From positions 1-52,593 of the forward strand of contig JAZRNL010000052.1 of assembly GCA_045648165.1 (NCBI GenBank): 52,593 bases of DNA. The letters are read 5' to 3'. Positions 26,481 to 34,309 of the stretch are shown one piece after another. This stretch comes from RGIG9115 sp045648165 (lineage in GTDB: Bacteria; Bacillota; Clostridia; UBA1381). The translations under genes and the position numbers were made by a program. The stretch's first letter is position 1. Each line of letters opens with the position of its first letter. The notes under the pieces are model-generated. The model saw only the letters and a program-made list of their open reading frames with translations. It had not been told where the DNA came from and made no database searches.

Positions 26481-26506
26481 AAATCCTGTGATAACTCACA
26501 GGATTT
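26481..26506 (-). terminator. terminator of the cysteine-rich protein gene
   Basis: AAATCCTGTGA and TCACAGGATTT form an 11-bp stem with loop TAAC, followed on the reverse strand by a run of T. It lies 14 bases after the stop codon of the Cys-rich gene and insulates the V-ATPase operon. Confidence 0.85.
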
Positions 26507-26519
26507 TTCGGGAAAATTA

Positions 26520-27344
26520 TCAGTCACAGCAGCAGTTACAACCGGGATTGTCAGGATCGAGATCACATTTTTCCGGAGGAAAAAATTCATCAACAGGGAA
26601 ACTGATTCGTTCGAATAGATCACAGGGATTGTCGTCTGTTGCACCGACACATTCTTTGTTTGGTATGCAGAAGTCATATGAGGGAATGAGCAGTTGTACT
26701 CTTCTTTCAAGCTTAACAATTGAGAATATACCAAGTGAAACAAGAACGCGTTTTTCTTCTCCTCCCAGTATAAGGCTATCGTCAAATACTCTGCAAACAG
26801 AGTCAGGAATACTGGAGATGTCGAGATTGTCGTCACAGCAACAGCAACAGGGGTCTTTAATGTCAACAACCTTTGCACCCAGTGCTATTGGCTCAACTAC
26901 TTCTACAACCGCTTTGGGCATGTTTGTCTTTTTCCAGAGCTGTGGATCAAATGCATCCTCTTTATAGCGCGATGAGAAGGTTTTTGCGTTGCCCTCGGAG
27001 CCGAAAAGTATAACCTTTTTCTCAAATGTTGCAAGACCTTCAACCTCTGTGGGTTTGCCCACGCCGGTATAAACTGCAAGCTTAATTTTGAAGAAATACT
27101 TAAGATCCACTGAATAGTAACCTCTATTGAATGGCACAGATTCTACATCTGTGAAAATCCAGATTATTTCTGCCTTTGTACATTTTACGCTTATTGCTCT
27201 GTCGATAACGGACTGGCCGCATGCTGTAAGGTAAACCCGTACATTTTCGATACAATCCTTATCACGGCAACTGTCGTATACCTTATCTGTATGTATGCAT
27301 ACCGCTTCTTTGAAGTTGCGGTCGTTATTGCAAATTTCACTCAT
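26520..27344 (-). CDS. uncharacterised protein with 20 cysteines
   Basis: A 274-residue soluble protein without signal peptide or membrane segment. It holds 20 cysteines: six in the first 55 residues (including DSCRDKDC at 25-31), a run of five at 166-170, and CNCCC at the very end (269-273). The C-terminal third is acidic (Asp/Pro/Glu). I recognise no named domain; a similar DSCRDKDC-type protein is, from memory, common in clostridia. GGAAGGAAG precedes the ATG, and a sigma-K-like promoter lies upstream. A mother-cell, spore-coat or metal-binding role is inferred from these signs only. Confidence 0.7.
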   Translation of the reverse strand: MSEICNNDRNFKEAVCIHTDKVYDSCRDKDCIENVRVYLTACGQSVIDRAISVKCTKAEIIWIFTDVESVPFNRGYYSVDLKYFFKIKLAVYTGVGKPTEVEGLATFEKKVILFGSEGNAKTFSSRYKEDAFDPQLWKKTNMPKAVVEVVEPIALGAKVVDIKDPCCCCCDDNLDISSIPDSVCRVFDDSLILGGEEKRVLVSLGIFSIVKLERRVQLLIPSYDFCIPNKECVGATDDNPCDLFERISFPVDEFFPPEKCDLDPDNPGCNCCCD

Positions 27345-27388
27345 TGTAATCTTCCTTCCATAAATAATTCAGCCTCAGCTGTTAGTAT

Positions 27389-27415
27389 TACAATATGCCG
27401 CTAAAACGGAAATGT
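27389..27415 (-). promoter_or_regulatory. sigma-K-like promoter of the cysteine-rich gene
   Basis: On the reverse strand CATATTGTA (27397-27389) fits the sigma-K -10 pattern CATANNNTA, with AC at 27415-27414 exactly 16 bp upstream. No good sigma-A promoter was seen for this gene. Confidence 0.4.
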
Positions 27416-27520
27416 GCACCTTTAAAACTGTTTTCATTTGTAAAATTAGCTAATTTTTATGCCGAATTTTAACAAAAAATTACAATATCATAGAAGTGGC
27501 GAGAAATAAGGAAAATCCCT

Positions 27521-27560
27521 TTGACTTTTTTATGCAAATATGGTATAATCATACCATATT
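27521..27560 (+). promoter_or_regulatory. carD operon promoter overlapped by a perfect palindrome
   Basis: TTGACT (27521-27526), 17-bp spacer, TATAAT (27544-27549). A perfect inverted repeat AATATGGTAT/ATACCATATT (27537-27546 and 27551-27560, spacer AATC) covers the -10 box and the likely start site, so it is a probable operator. Confidence 0.8.
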
Positions 27561-27590
27561 ATGAGCAGTATTAACTTGCTGAAAGGTCGG

Positions 27591-28100
27591 ATGCAGAAGA
27601 TGTTTGCAATCGGTGAGAAAATAGTATATCCCCTTCACGGCGCAGGTACTGTGGAGGCTGTTGAAGAAAAAGAAATTTTAGGATGTAAAAAGAAATATTA
27701 CGTTATGAGAGTCTATTCTGGGAATATGACACTCCTTATACCGGTGGATAACTGTGAGGAAATCGGTGTGAGAAACGTTATTGATAAATCAGAGGCTAAA
27801 AAGGTTATCGAATATTTTAAAACAGAACCTCTCTATGATGATGATAACTGGAACAGACGTCAGCGTGAAAATATGAATAAAATCAAGTCCGGTGATATAT
27901 ATAAGGTTCTTGATGTACTGAAAGACCTTCTGTACCGTGACAGGCTTAAAGGCCTTTCTACCAGTGAGAGAAAGGTTCTCGGAAGTGCAAAACAGATTGT
28001 TATAAGCGAGCTTATTATGAGCGGATTTGCCAGTGACGAGGATATTGAGCTTATTATGGATACCATAATTGACGGTCTTATTGAAGGCAAGAAAGGTTGA
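27591..28100 (+). CDS. carD: CarD family transcriptional regulator
   Basis: A 169-residue protein of the CarD/CdnL type. The N-terminal RNA-polymerase-interacting domain reads FAIGEKIVYPLHGAGTVEAV, and the C-terminal half is helical with LKDLLYRDRLKGLSTSERKVL. CarD proteins bind RNA polymerase beta and stabilise open complexes. I chose ATG at 27591 (GAAAGG four bases away); ATG at 27600 is also possible. It heads a unit with ispD and ispF, an arrangement common in clostridia. Confidence 0.9.
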   Translation: MQKMFAIGEKIVYPLHGAGTVEAVEEKEILGCKKKYYVMRVYSGNMTLLIPVDNCEEIGVRNVIDKSEAKKVIEYFKTEPLYDDDNWNRRQRENMNKIKSGDIYKVLDVLKDLLYRDRLKGLSTSERKVLGSAKQIVISELIMSGFASDEDIELIMDTIIDGLIEGKKG

Positions 28101-28105
28101 TTGCT

Positions 28106-28777
28106 TTGGTTGCAATAATAATGGCGGCAGGTACAGGAAGCAGAATGAAAGCCGGTAAGAACAAGGTGTTTTTACCTCTATGCGGCAAGCCTATGCTTCT
28201 GCATACTGTTGAAGCCTTTGAAAAGAGCAGCAAGGTTCAGGGCATAATTGTTGTAACAGGAAAAGATGATATAAATGAATGTAGGGAGATTTTAGGAAAT
28301 TGTAATAAACTGATTTCCGTAATCCCCGGCGGAGCTACCCGCCAGGAATCGTCATATAAAGGTGTTGCTGCTGCAGAGTCGGAGTATGTTCTCATTCACG
28401 ACGGAGCGCGAGCTCTTATAACTCCTGAAGAAATTGATAAAGTGGCAGAGGCGGTTATAAAAACCGGAAACGGAGCAATAGGTGTTCCCTGTGTTGATAC
28501 AATGAAGGTGTGCAAAGACGGAAAAATTCTTTCAACAGTGGATAGAGAAAGCCTTTTTAAAATTTATACTCCTCAGGGTTTTAACCGTAATCAGCTCCTT
28601 GAACTGCACATAAAAGCAAAAGAAGCAGGTATTATTGTTACGGACGATTGCTCGCTTTTCGAATGGTTTGGTGAAACTGTTACGGCAGTGGAGGGGAGCC
28701 CGATTAATATTAAATTAACAACACCTGAGGATGTTCTGATTGCAGAGGCAGTCTTAAACTCCCGGAAAAATTCATAA
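28106..28777 (+). CDS. ispD: 2-C-methyl-D-erythritol 4-phosphate cytidylyltransferase
   Basis: Third enzyme of the MEP isoprenoid pathway, 223 residues, joining CTP and methylerythritol phosphate. The nucleotide-binding motif AAGTGSRMKAGKNK near residue 7, HDGARALI near 105 and KLTTPEDVLIAE near the C-terminus match the family. I chose TTG at 28106 because AAAGG (28092-28096) lies nine bases upstream; the TTG at 28097 directly abuts that site. It begins just after carD. Confidence 0.92.
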   Translation: MVAIIMAAGTGSRMKAGKNKVFLPLCGKPMLLHTVEAFEKSSKVQGIIVVTGKDDINECREILGNCNKLISVIPGGATRQESSYKGVAAAESEYVLIHDGARALITPEEIDKVAEAVIKTGNGAIGVPCVDTMKVCKDGKILSTVDRESLFKIYTPQGFNRNQLLELHIKAKEAGIIVTDDCSLFEWFGETVTAVEGSPINIKLTTPEDVLIAEAVLNSRKNS

Positions 28778-28783
28778 TACAAG

Positions 28784-28812
28784 ATGCGACACTTATCCGG
28801 TGTCGCATTTTT
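28784..28812 (+). terminator. intrinsic terminator-like hairpin between ispD and ispF
   Basis: ATGCGACAC and GTGTCGCAT form a perfect 9-bp stem with a seven-base loop, followed by TTTT. It lies inside an apparent operon, seven bases after the ispD stop codon. Confidence 0.7.
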
Positions 28813-28831
28813 AGAAAACGGAGGAATTGAT

Positions 28832-29308
28832 ATGTTCAGAATTGGTCACGGATACGATGTTCATAGGCTTGTGGAGGGCAGAAAGCTTATTTTATGCGGT
28901 GTGGATATTCCTTTCGACAAAGGCCTTCTTGGCCACTCCGATGCAGATGTTGCACTTCACGCTGTAAGCGATGCGCTTTTGGGCGCTCTTGCTCTTGGTG
29001 ATATAGGAAAGCATTTTCCCGATTCGGATGAAAAATATAAGGGAATCTCCAGTATGCTTCTTCTTGAAAATGTAGCAGGACTTGTAAGGGATAAAGGCTA
29101 TGAGGTTGGAAATATCGATGTAACGATTGTTGCACAAATGCCGAAACTTGCGCCTTATATTGAGCATATGAGAGAAAATGTTGCAAAGGCCTTAAGATGT
29201 GGCGCCGAATGTGTAAGCGTGAAAGCCACAACCACAGAAAAGCTGGGCTTTGAAGGTGTAGGAGAAGGCATTTCAACTACTGCCGTATGCTTGCTTGTAA
29301 AAAGATAA
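28832..29308 (+). CDS. ispF: 2-C-methyl-D-erythritol 2,4-cyclodiphosphate synthase
   Basis: Fifth enzyme of the MEP pathway, 158 residues. The metal-binding sequence GHGYDVHRL near the N-terminus, LLGHSDADVALHAVSDALLGA, and the C-terminal TTTEKLGFEGVGEGI are all family hallmarks. ATG at 28832 follows CGGAGG at a good distance; the longer ORF from 28784 begins within the hairpin. The neighbours ispD and carD support the assignment. Confidence 0.95.
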   Translation: MFRIGHGYDVHRLVEGRKLILCGVDIPFDKGLLGHSDADVALHAVSDALLGALALGDIGKHFPDSDEKYKGISSMLLLENVAGLVRDKGYEVGNIDVTIVAQMPKLAPYIEHMRENVAKALRCGAECVSVKATTTEKLGFEGVGEGISTTAVCLLVKR

Positions 29309-29316
29309 AAAACCTA

Positions 29317-29366
29317 CGCAAAATCCTTAAAAAAAGCTTGATTTTGCGGGTAAATTGTGGTACAAT
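29317..29366 (+). promoter_or_regulatory. gyrA promoter with flanking inverted repeat
   Basis: TTGATT (29338-29343), 17-bp spacer, TACAAT (29361-29366). CGCAAAATC (29317-29325) and GATTTTGCG (29340-29348) are perfect inverted repeats 14 bases apart; the right arm overlaps the -35 box. Confidence 0.75.
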
Positions 29367-29414
29367 ATTTATAACTATTTTTGTATAAAAACTTTTGTAC
29401 GGGAGTGAATATAA

Positions 29415-31976
29415 ATGGCGCGTAAAAAGGCCGATAAGCAGTTCGATTTAGAAGCTATTGAAAATTCAAAAGTTATTGATGTCGAGCTTAATAACGAAAT
29501 GAAAAAATCCTATATTGACTATGCAATGAGTGTTATAGTCAGCCGTGCTTTGCCGGATGTAAGAGATGGTATGAAGCCTGTTCACAGACGTATTCTTTAC
29601 GATATGTACGAGTCTAATCTTCTCTACGAAGCAGATTTCCGTAAATCTGCGGCTACCGTGGGTGACGTTCTCGGTAAATACCATCCACATGGTGATAGTT
29701 CAGTTTATATGGCAATGGTTCGTCTTGCTCAGGATTTCTCTCTCAGATATCCCCTTGTTCAGGGTAAGGGTAATTTTGGTTCAATCGACGGTGATCCTCC
29801 TGCAGCATACCGATACACGGAAGCTAAAATGTCAAAGATAGCAGCTCATATGCTTAGTGACATCGAAAAGGAAACTGTTGATTTCGTTTCGAACTACGAC
29901 GATAAGTTAAAAGAGCCAAGTGTGCTTCCTTCACGTTTTCCAAACCTTCTTGTAAACGGTTCAAGCGGTATTGCAGTTGGTATGGCAACAAATATTCCTC
30001 CGCATAATCTTTGTGAGGTTGTAGACGGTATTGTTGCAGTTATTGACGATCCATACATTACTCTTGATGAGCTTATGGCTCATATTCAGGGCCCTGATTT
30101 CCCGACAGGCGGTCTTATTATGGGCAGAAGCGGCATAAGAAAGGCTTATTCAACAGGTCGTGGCAGAGTTATAATGCGTGCCAGAGCCGAAATTGAAGAG
30201 CATAACGGAAGAAGCCGTATAGTTGTTACAGAGCTTCCTTATCAGGTTAATAAGGCGAAGCTGGAAACGCAGATAAATGAGCTTGCACGTGACGGTAGAA
30301 TTGAAGGTATTTCATCAACACGTGACGAGTCTGACACAAACATTAATCTTATTATTGAGCTTAAGAAGGATGCCAATGCAAATGTTGTACTTAACAACCT
30401 CTATAAGCTCACTCCTATGCAGGAAACTTTCGGAATAATTTTTGTTGCTCTTGTAGACGGTCAGCCCAAGTGCCTTAACCTCCGTGAGATGATTGACGCG
30501 TATATCACTCATCAGGAAGACGTTATCAGACGCCGTGTACAGTTCGACCTTAAAAAGGCAAAAGAACACGCTCATTTGCTTGAAGGCTATAAAATTGCTA
30601 TCGACTATATTGATGAAGTTATTAATATAATCCGTTCTTCACAAAGCATTGCCGACTCCAAAGCAAATCTTATTGAGCGTTTCGGACTTTCCGAAATACA
30701 GGCAACTGCTATCGTTCAGATGCAGTTGGGACGTTTGTCAGGTCTTGAAAGAAATAAAATCGAAGAAGACTATTCCGAAACAATGGCAAAGATTGAGGAA
30801 TACACAGCTATTCTCGGCGACGAAGCCAAGGTGCTTGAAATCGTCAAGAATGACCTTATAGCTATGAAGGACAAGTTCGGTGACGAAAGACGTTCAGAAA
30901 TAACTATGGTCACTGACGAAATTGAGGATGAAGACTTAATCGAAGAAGAAGACGTAGTTCTTACAATGTCTCATAACGGCTATATAAAGAGGGTGCCTGT
31001 TGACACATATAAATCTCAGCATCGCGGCGGACGAGGTATTTTTGGTATGTCTACCAGGGAAGAGGACTATGTAGAAAATATGTTCAGCACTTCAACTCAC
31101 GACCATATTATGTTCTTTACAACAAGAGGTGTTGTATATCGCTTGAAGGGATATCAGATTCCTGAAGCCGGCAGAACTGCAAAGGGAACCGCTATTGTTA
31201 ATCTTCTTCCTCTTGAGGCGGATGAAAAGGTAACTGCTATTATCCCCATAAGAGAATTTACAAGCTATAAAGACCTTGTGTTCATTACACGTAAGGGTGT
31301 AGTTAAAAAGACCTGCCTCACCGACTATTCAAAAATCCGTAAAGTCGGACTTCGCGCTATTAATCTGGATGAGGATGATGTTCTTATCGACGTTCTTATA
31401 TCTGAAGCGGATAATGATATTATGCTCACAACAAATAAGGGTATGGCTATCCGTTTCAAAGAAAACGATGTAAGAGGCGTAGGAAGAACAGCACGAGGCG
31501 TTCGTGGCATCAGGCTTAAAGGTGGCGACTATGTTGTAGGCGGCGCAGTTATTACTGAGGATTCAAAATGCCTCGTAGTAACAGAAAAAGGCTATGGTAA
31601 AAAGACAGAGTTTGATGAATATAAAGCTCAGAGCCGAGGCGGTATGGGTGTTAAAACCTATAAAATAACTGAGAAAACCGGCGCTCTCATTGGTATGACG
31701 GCAGTAACAGATGAAAACGATATGCTGCTTATCACATCCGATGGAGTTGTAATCAGAATGCATGCTAACGAAATAAGCACAATCGGAAGAAATACTCAGG
31801 GTGTGCGCCTTATGAGGCTGGCAGAGGATGTTTGTGTTGTTGGCATGGCGATTACCGGTTATGATGATGGTGAAAAAACTGAAGCTCCCGATAATGAAGA
31901 AATCTCGGAGCCGGATGTTGAAATCGCGGAAGATATTCAGGACGAACCTTCTTCCGAATTTGAAAGTGAGGAATAA
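29415..31976 (+). CDS. gyrA: DNA gyrase subunit A
   Basis: An 853-residue type IIA topoisomerase subunit. The catalytic tyrosine is Y134 in AYRYTE. The quinolone region reads HPHGDSSVYMAMVRLAQ. The GyrA box is present as QHRGGRG near residue 535, which marks this as GyrA rather than ParC. Six C-terminal beta-pinwheel repeats follow, with an acidic tail (about residues 815-853). At the position equivalent to E. coli Asp87 there is Met (M99), while Ser83 is kept (S95). The gene has its own promoter, and gyrB is not in the window. Confidence 0.96.
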   Translation: MARKKADKQFDLEAIENSKVIDVELNNEMKKSYIDYAMSVIVSRALPDVRDGMKPVHRRILYDMYESNLLYEADFRKSAATVGDVLGKYHPHGDSSVYMAMVRLAQDFSLRYPLVQGKGNFGSIDGDPPAAYRYTEAKMSKIAAHMLSDIEKETVDFVSNYDDKLKEPSVLPSRFPNLLVNGSSGIAVGMATNIPPHNLCEVVDGIVAVIDDPYITLDELMAHIQGPDFPTGGLIMGRSGIRKAYSTGRGRVIMRARAEIEEHNGRSRIVVTELPYQVNKAKLETQINELARDGRIEGISSTRDESDTNINLIIELKKDANANVVLNNLYKLTPMQETFGIIFVALVDGQPKCLNLREMIDAYITHQEDVIRRRVQFDLKKAKEHAHLLEGYKIAIDYIDEVINIIRSSQSIADSKANLIERFGLSEIQATAIVQMQLGRLSGLERNKIEEDYSETMAKIEEYTAILGDEAKVLEIVKNDLIAMKDKFGDERRSEITMVTDEIEDEDLIEEEDVVLTMSHNGYIKRVPVDTYKSQHRGGRGIFGMSTREEDYVENMFSTSTHDHIMFFTTRGVVYRLKGYQIPEAGRTAKGTAIVNLLPLEADEKVTAIIPIREFTSYKDLVFITRKGVVKKTCLTDYSKIRKVGLRAINLDEDDVLIDVLISEADNDIMLTTNKGMAIRFKENDVRGVGRTARGVRGIRLKGGDYVVGGAVITEDSKCLVVTEKGYGKKTEFDEYKAQSRGGMGVKTYKITEKTGALIGMTAVTDENDMLLITSDGVVIRMHANEISTIGRNTQGVRLMRLAEDVCVVGMAITGYDDGEKTEAPDNEEISEPDVEIAEDIQDEPSSEFESEE

Positions 31977-31979
31977 AAT

Positions 31980-32462
31980 ATGGAAAAAATCAATATAGAA
32001 ATCGAAGTAGAAAACAAAGGAGTTATTAAGGCAGAGCTTTATCCTGAAATTGCGCCCATAACAGTTGAAAACTTTGTAAAGCTTATAGGTGAAAACTTCT
32101 TTGACGGACTTATATTCCATCGTGTAATCAAAGGGTTTATGATTCAGGGCGGCGGTCTTGACGCAAACGGAAACCAGAAGCACACCGCTTCAATCAAAGG
32201 CGAATTTGCTTCAAACGGAGTTGAAAATAAGCTCCTTCACGTTAGAGGAGTGCTTTCAATGGCTCGTACGATGATTCCCGATTCTGCTTCAAGCCAGTTC
32301 TTTATTATGCATATGGATGCACCTCATCTGGATGGTCAGTACGCGGCCTTCGGTCAGGTAACAGACGGAATGGATGTTGTGGATTCCATAGCTGATGAAA
32401 GAACAGACTTCTCCGACAGACCTATCAGCGATTGCGTTATTAAAACAATTCGTCTTGCTTAA
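31980..32462 (+). CDS. cyclophilin-type peptidyl-prolyl cis-trans isomerase
   Basis: A 160-residue cytoplasmic cyclophilin that speeds proline isomerisation in folding proteins. FHRVIKGFMIQGG carries the catalytic arginine, and SSQFFIM and GQYAAFGQV match the active-site segments. No signal peptide is present. It starts three bases after the gyrA stop codon and so probably shares its transcript. Confidence 0.93.
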   Translation: MEKINIEIEVENKGVIKAELYPEIAPITVENFVKLIGENFFDGLIFHRVIKGFMIQGGGLDANGNQKHTASIKGEFASNGVENKLLHVRGVLSMARTMIPDSASSQFFIMHMDAPHLDGQYAAFGQVTDGMDVVDSIADERTDFSDRPISDCVIKTIRLA

Positions 32463-32474
32463 AAGGAAGAGGTA

Positions 32475-33449
32475 ATGGCTATGCCTAAAATATCAATAAA
32501 AAACGATTATATAGTATTGCCCGTAAAATTGGTTGAAGAGGTTTTCCCTTCAACCAATGCTACGTTTATTAAGGTTTATACTCATATTCTTATGCTTGGT
32601 GCAAAAGGCACTGATATAGACCTTTCACAGGTTGCATCAGATTTACAGCTTTTGGAAAGTGATGTTCATCAGGCGATTCGTTTTTGGGAAGCTCATGGAG
32701 CTATCCATGTATTATCCGACGGGGGTACATCGAAAGAAAGTAAATTAAGCGTTAGTGAGGCTACAGAACCTGTTGATAGTTCTGAGTCCCAGGAGTTTGG
32801 AGATATTACATCTGAAATTGAAGGCAACTCCATTCTCTCCGAAATGCTGCAACTTGCTCAGGAGGTGCTTGGCAAACCTATCAGCACATCTGAAACTAAA
32901 ACATTGTACTGGATTTATGATGAGCTTGGATTTTCTCCCGAAGTTGTTCTTATGCTTCTTGAATATTGCGTGTCGATAGGCAAAAAAAGTATGCAGTATA
33001 TAGAACGTGTTGCTACTGCATGGCATAGCAAGGGAATAAACTCCATGGAAGAAGTGGAAAAATTCCTTGCACAGGAAGAGCGCACAAAGAACTACAAAAA
33101 CGGCCTTAAAGCCTTGTTTGGAATATATGACCGAAATCTTACTACTATTGAAGAAGACTATCTTCAGAAGTGGCACGATGACCTTAAAATGAGTGAAGAG
33201 ATGATAGCTCTTGCATATGAGTATTGCATTTTAAGAACAAACAAGCTTTCTTTCCCATATATGGACAAAATCATCACCGACTGGAGTGCTAAGAATATTC
33301 GCACTATAGAAGCTGCTGAAGCTGAAAGTGAAGCTTTCAAAAAAAATAAACCCGGCACAATGGTTGCACCGGGAGCTGATACAGGCAGCTTTGATAATGA
33401 TGATCTTGAAAAGTTTACCTGGGGCGATGTAGTAGATAAGTCAGAATAA
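32475..33449 (+). CDS. DnaD/DnaB_2 domain-containing protein
   Basis: A 324-residue protein with a winged-helix-like N-terminus (about 1-75) and two DnaD/DnaB_2-type repeats: one near residues 125-190 (ETKTLYWIYDELGFSPEVVLMLLEYC) and one near 215-275 (EEDYLQKWHDDLKMSEEMIALAYEYC). Such proteins act in primosome assembly or are phage-like replication factors. AAGGA lies before the ATG. It follows the cyclophilin gene by 12 bases, and its end overlaps the next, opposite-strand gene by nine bases. Confidence 0.88.
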   Translation: MAMPKISIKNDYIVLPVKLVEEVFPSTNATFIKVYTHILMLGAKGTDIDLSQVASDLQLLESDVHQAIRFWEAHGAIHVLSDGGTSKESKLSVSEATEPVDSSESQEFGDITSEIEGNSILSEMLQLAQEVLGKPISTSETKTLYWIYDELGFSPEVVLMLLEYCVSIGKKSMQYIERVATAWHSKGINSMEEVEKFLAQEERTKNYKNGLKALFGIYDRNLTTIEEDYLQKWHDDLKMSEEMIALAYEYCILRTNKLSFPYMDKIITDWSAKNIRTIEAAEAESEAFKKNKPGTMVAPGADTGSFDNDDLEKFTWGDVVDKSE

Positions 33450-33740
33450 CACAGCTTCTATAAAAGTGGCAATAGAAAATAAAAATACAACAACATGGCC
33501 CCAAAGCATAAAGTGCAGGGGCTTTGTTTCCTCTGAGTCTAAATAGTTTTTGATTGACTTTAGAATTATTAAAGCACCGCCGCATATTATTGCGGGGAAA
33601 AAGAACAATAGAAGCAGACTTCCGTTATCTGTGTTATTAAGCACAAAAGCAGAAATTATTCCAAAATATGCAAGCCCGCATAATAAGGAAAAACAAAGAG
33701 CAAAGCTCTTTTTTGAGAAAAGTGATAATATGTTCATCAT
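33441..33740 (-). CDS. small three-helix membrane protein of unknown function
   Basis: A 99-residue protein with three hydrophobic segments: about 12-32, 43-60 and 75-97. I recognise no family. The gene is supported by a consensus promoter and by GAGGTG before the tandem start ATG ATG (33740 and 33737). It overlaps the convergent dnaD-like gene by nine bases. Function cannot be proposed. Confidence 0.6.
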   Translation of the reverse strand: MMNILSLFSKKSFALCFSLLCGLAYFGIISAFVLNNTDNGSLLLLFFFPAIICGGALIILKSIKNYLDSEETKPLHFMLWGHVVVFLFSIATFIEAVLF

Positions 33741-33767
33741 TGCACCTCAGAATTAAATTTTAAAACA

Positions 33768-33796
33768 AGTATATCATAAGTTTGTTTTGGTGTCAA
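33768..33796 (-). promoter_or_regulatory. promoter of the small membrane protein gene
   Basis: On the reverse strand TTGACA (33796-33791), 17-bp spacer, TATACT (33773-33768). It lies in the short gap shared with folA. Confidence 0.75.
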
Positions 33797-33812
33797 TAGA
33801 AAGGAGTACACT

Positions 33813-34304
33813 ATGAAATTGATTGTTGCAGTTTCGGAGAACTGGGGAATAGGTAAGGATAACGACTTGCTCTTTTCAATTCCAACCGATATGAAGTTTT
33901 TCAGAGAAACAACAAAGGGTCATACAGTTGTGATGGGCAGAAAAACTCTCGAATCATTTCCCGGCGGTAAACCTCTTAAGAACAGATTGAATATTGTTTT
34001 GTCAAAAAACCTTCCCCAAGGTGAGGGATACACAGTTGTGCGTGGAGTGGACGAACTTATGGAAGTTTTAAAAGGTATAGATGATGAGGTGTTTATTATA
34101 GGTGGCGCAAGTGTGTATAAACTTCTTTTGCCCTATGCAGATACTGCCCTTGTAACAAAGGTTTCCGCGGTTGTGCCTGCCGATAGCTTTATGCCAAATC
34201 TTGATGAAGATGATAATTGGATACTTGAAAATAAGTCTGAACCGGTTTCTGAAAACGGAGTTGAATTCAGTTTCTGTACTTATAAACGTGTACTTGGAGA
34301 GTGA
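33813..34304 (+). CDS. folA: dihydrofolate reductase
   Basis: A 163-residue enzyme that reduces dihydrofolate with NADPH. Family motifs are AVSENWGIGKDNDLLFSIPTDMKFF at the N-terminus (substrate site with the Asp in PTDMK), VVMGRKTLESFPGG (NADPH site) and VFIIGGASVYKLLLP. AAAGGAG precedes the ATG. No thymidylate synthase gene accompanies it here. The next gene starts only five bases after its stop codon. Confidence 0.95.
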   Translation: MKLIVAVSENWGIGKDNDLLFSIPTDMKFFRETTKGHTVVMGRKTLESFPGGKPLKNRLNIVLSKNLPQGEGYTVVRGVDELMEVLKGIDDEVFIIGGASVYKLLLPYADTALVTKVSAVVPADSFMPNLDEDDNWILENKSEPVSENGVEFSFCTYKRVLGE

Positions 34305-34309
34305 TTTTT

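Noticed and set aside
30315..32183. Long reverse-strand ORFs inside gyrA and the cyclophilin gene
   Set aside because: They are antisense shadows of clearly coding DNA, with no ribosome sites or recognisable domains.
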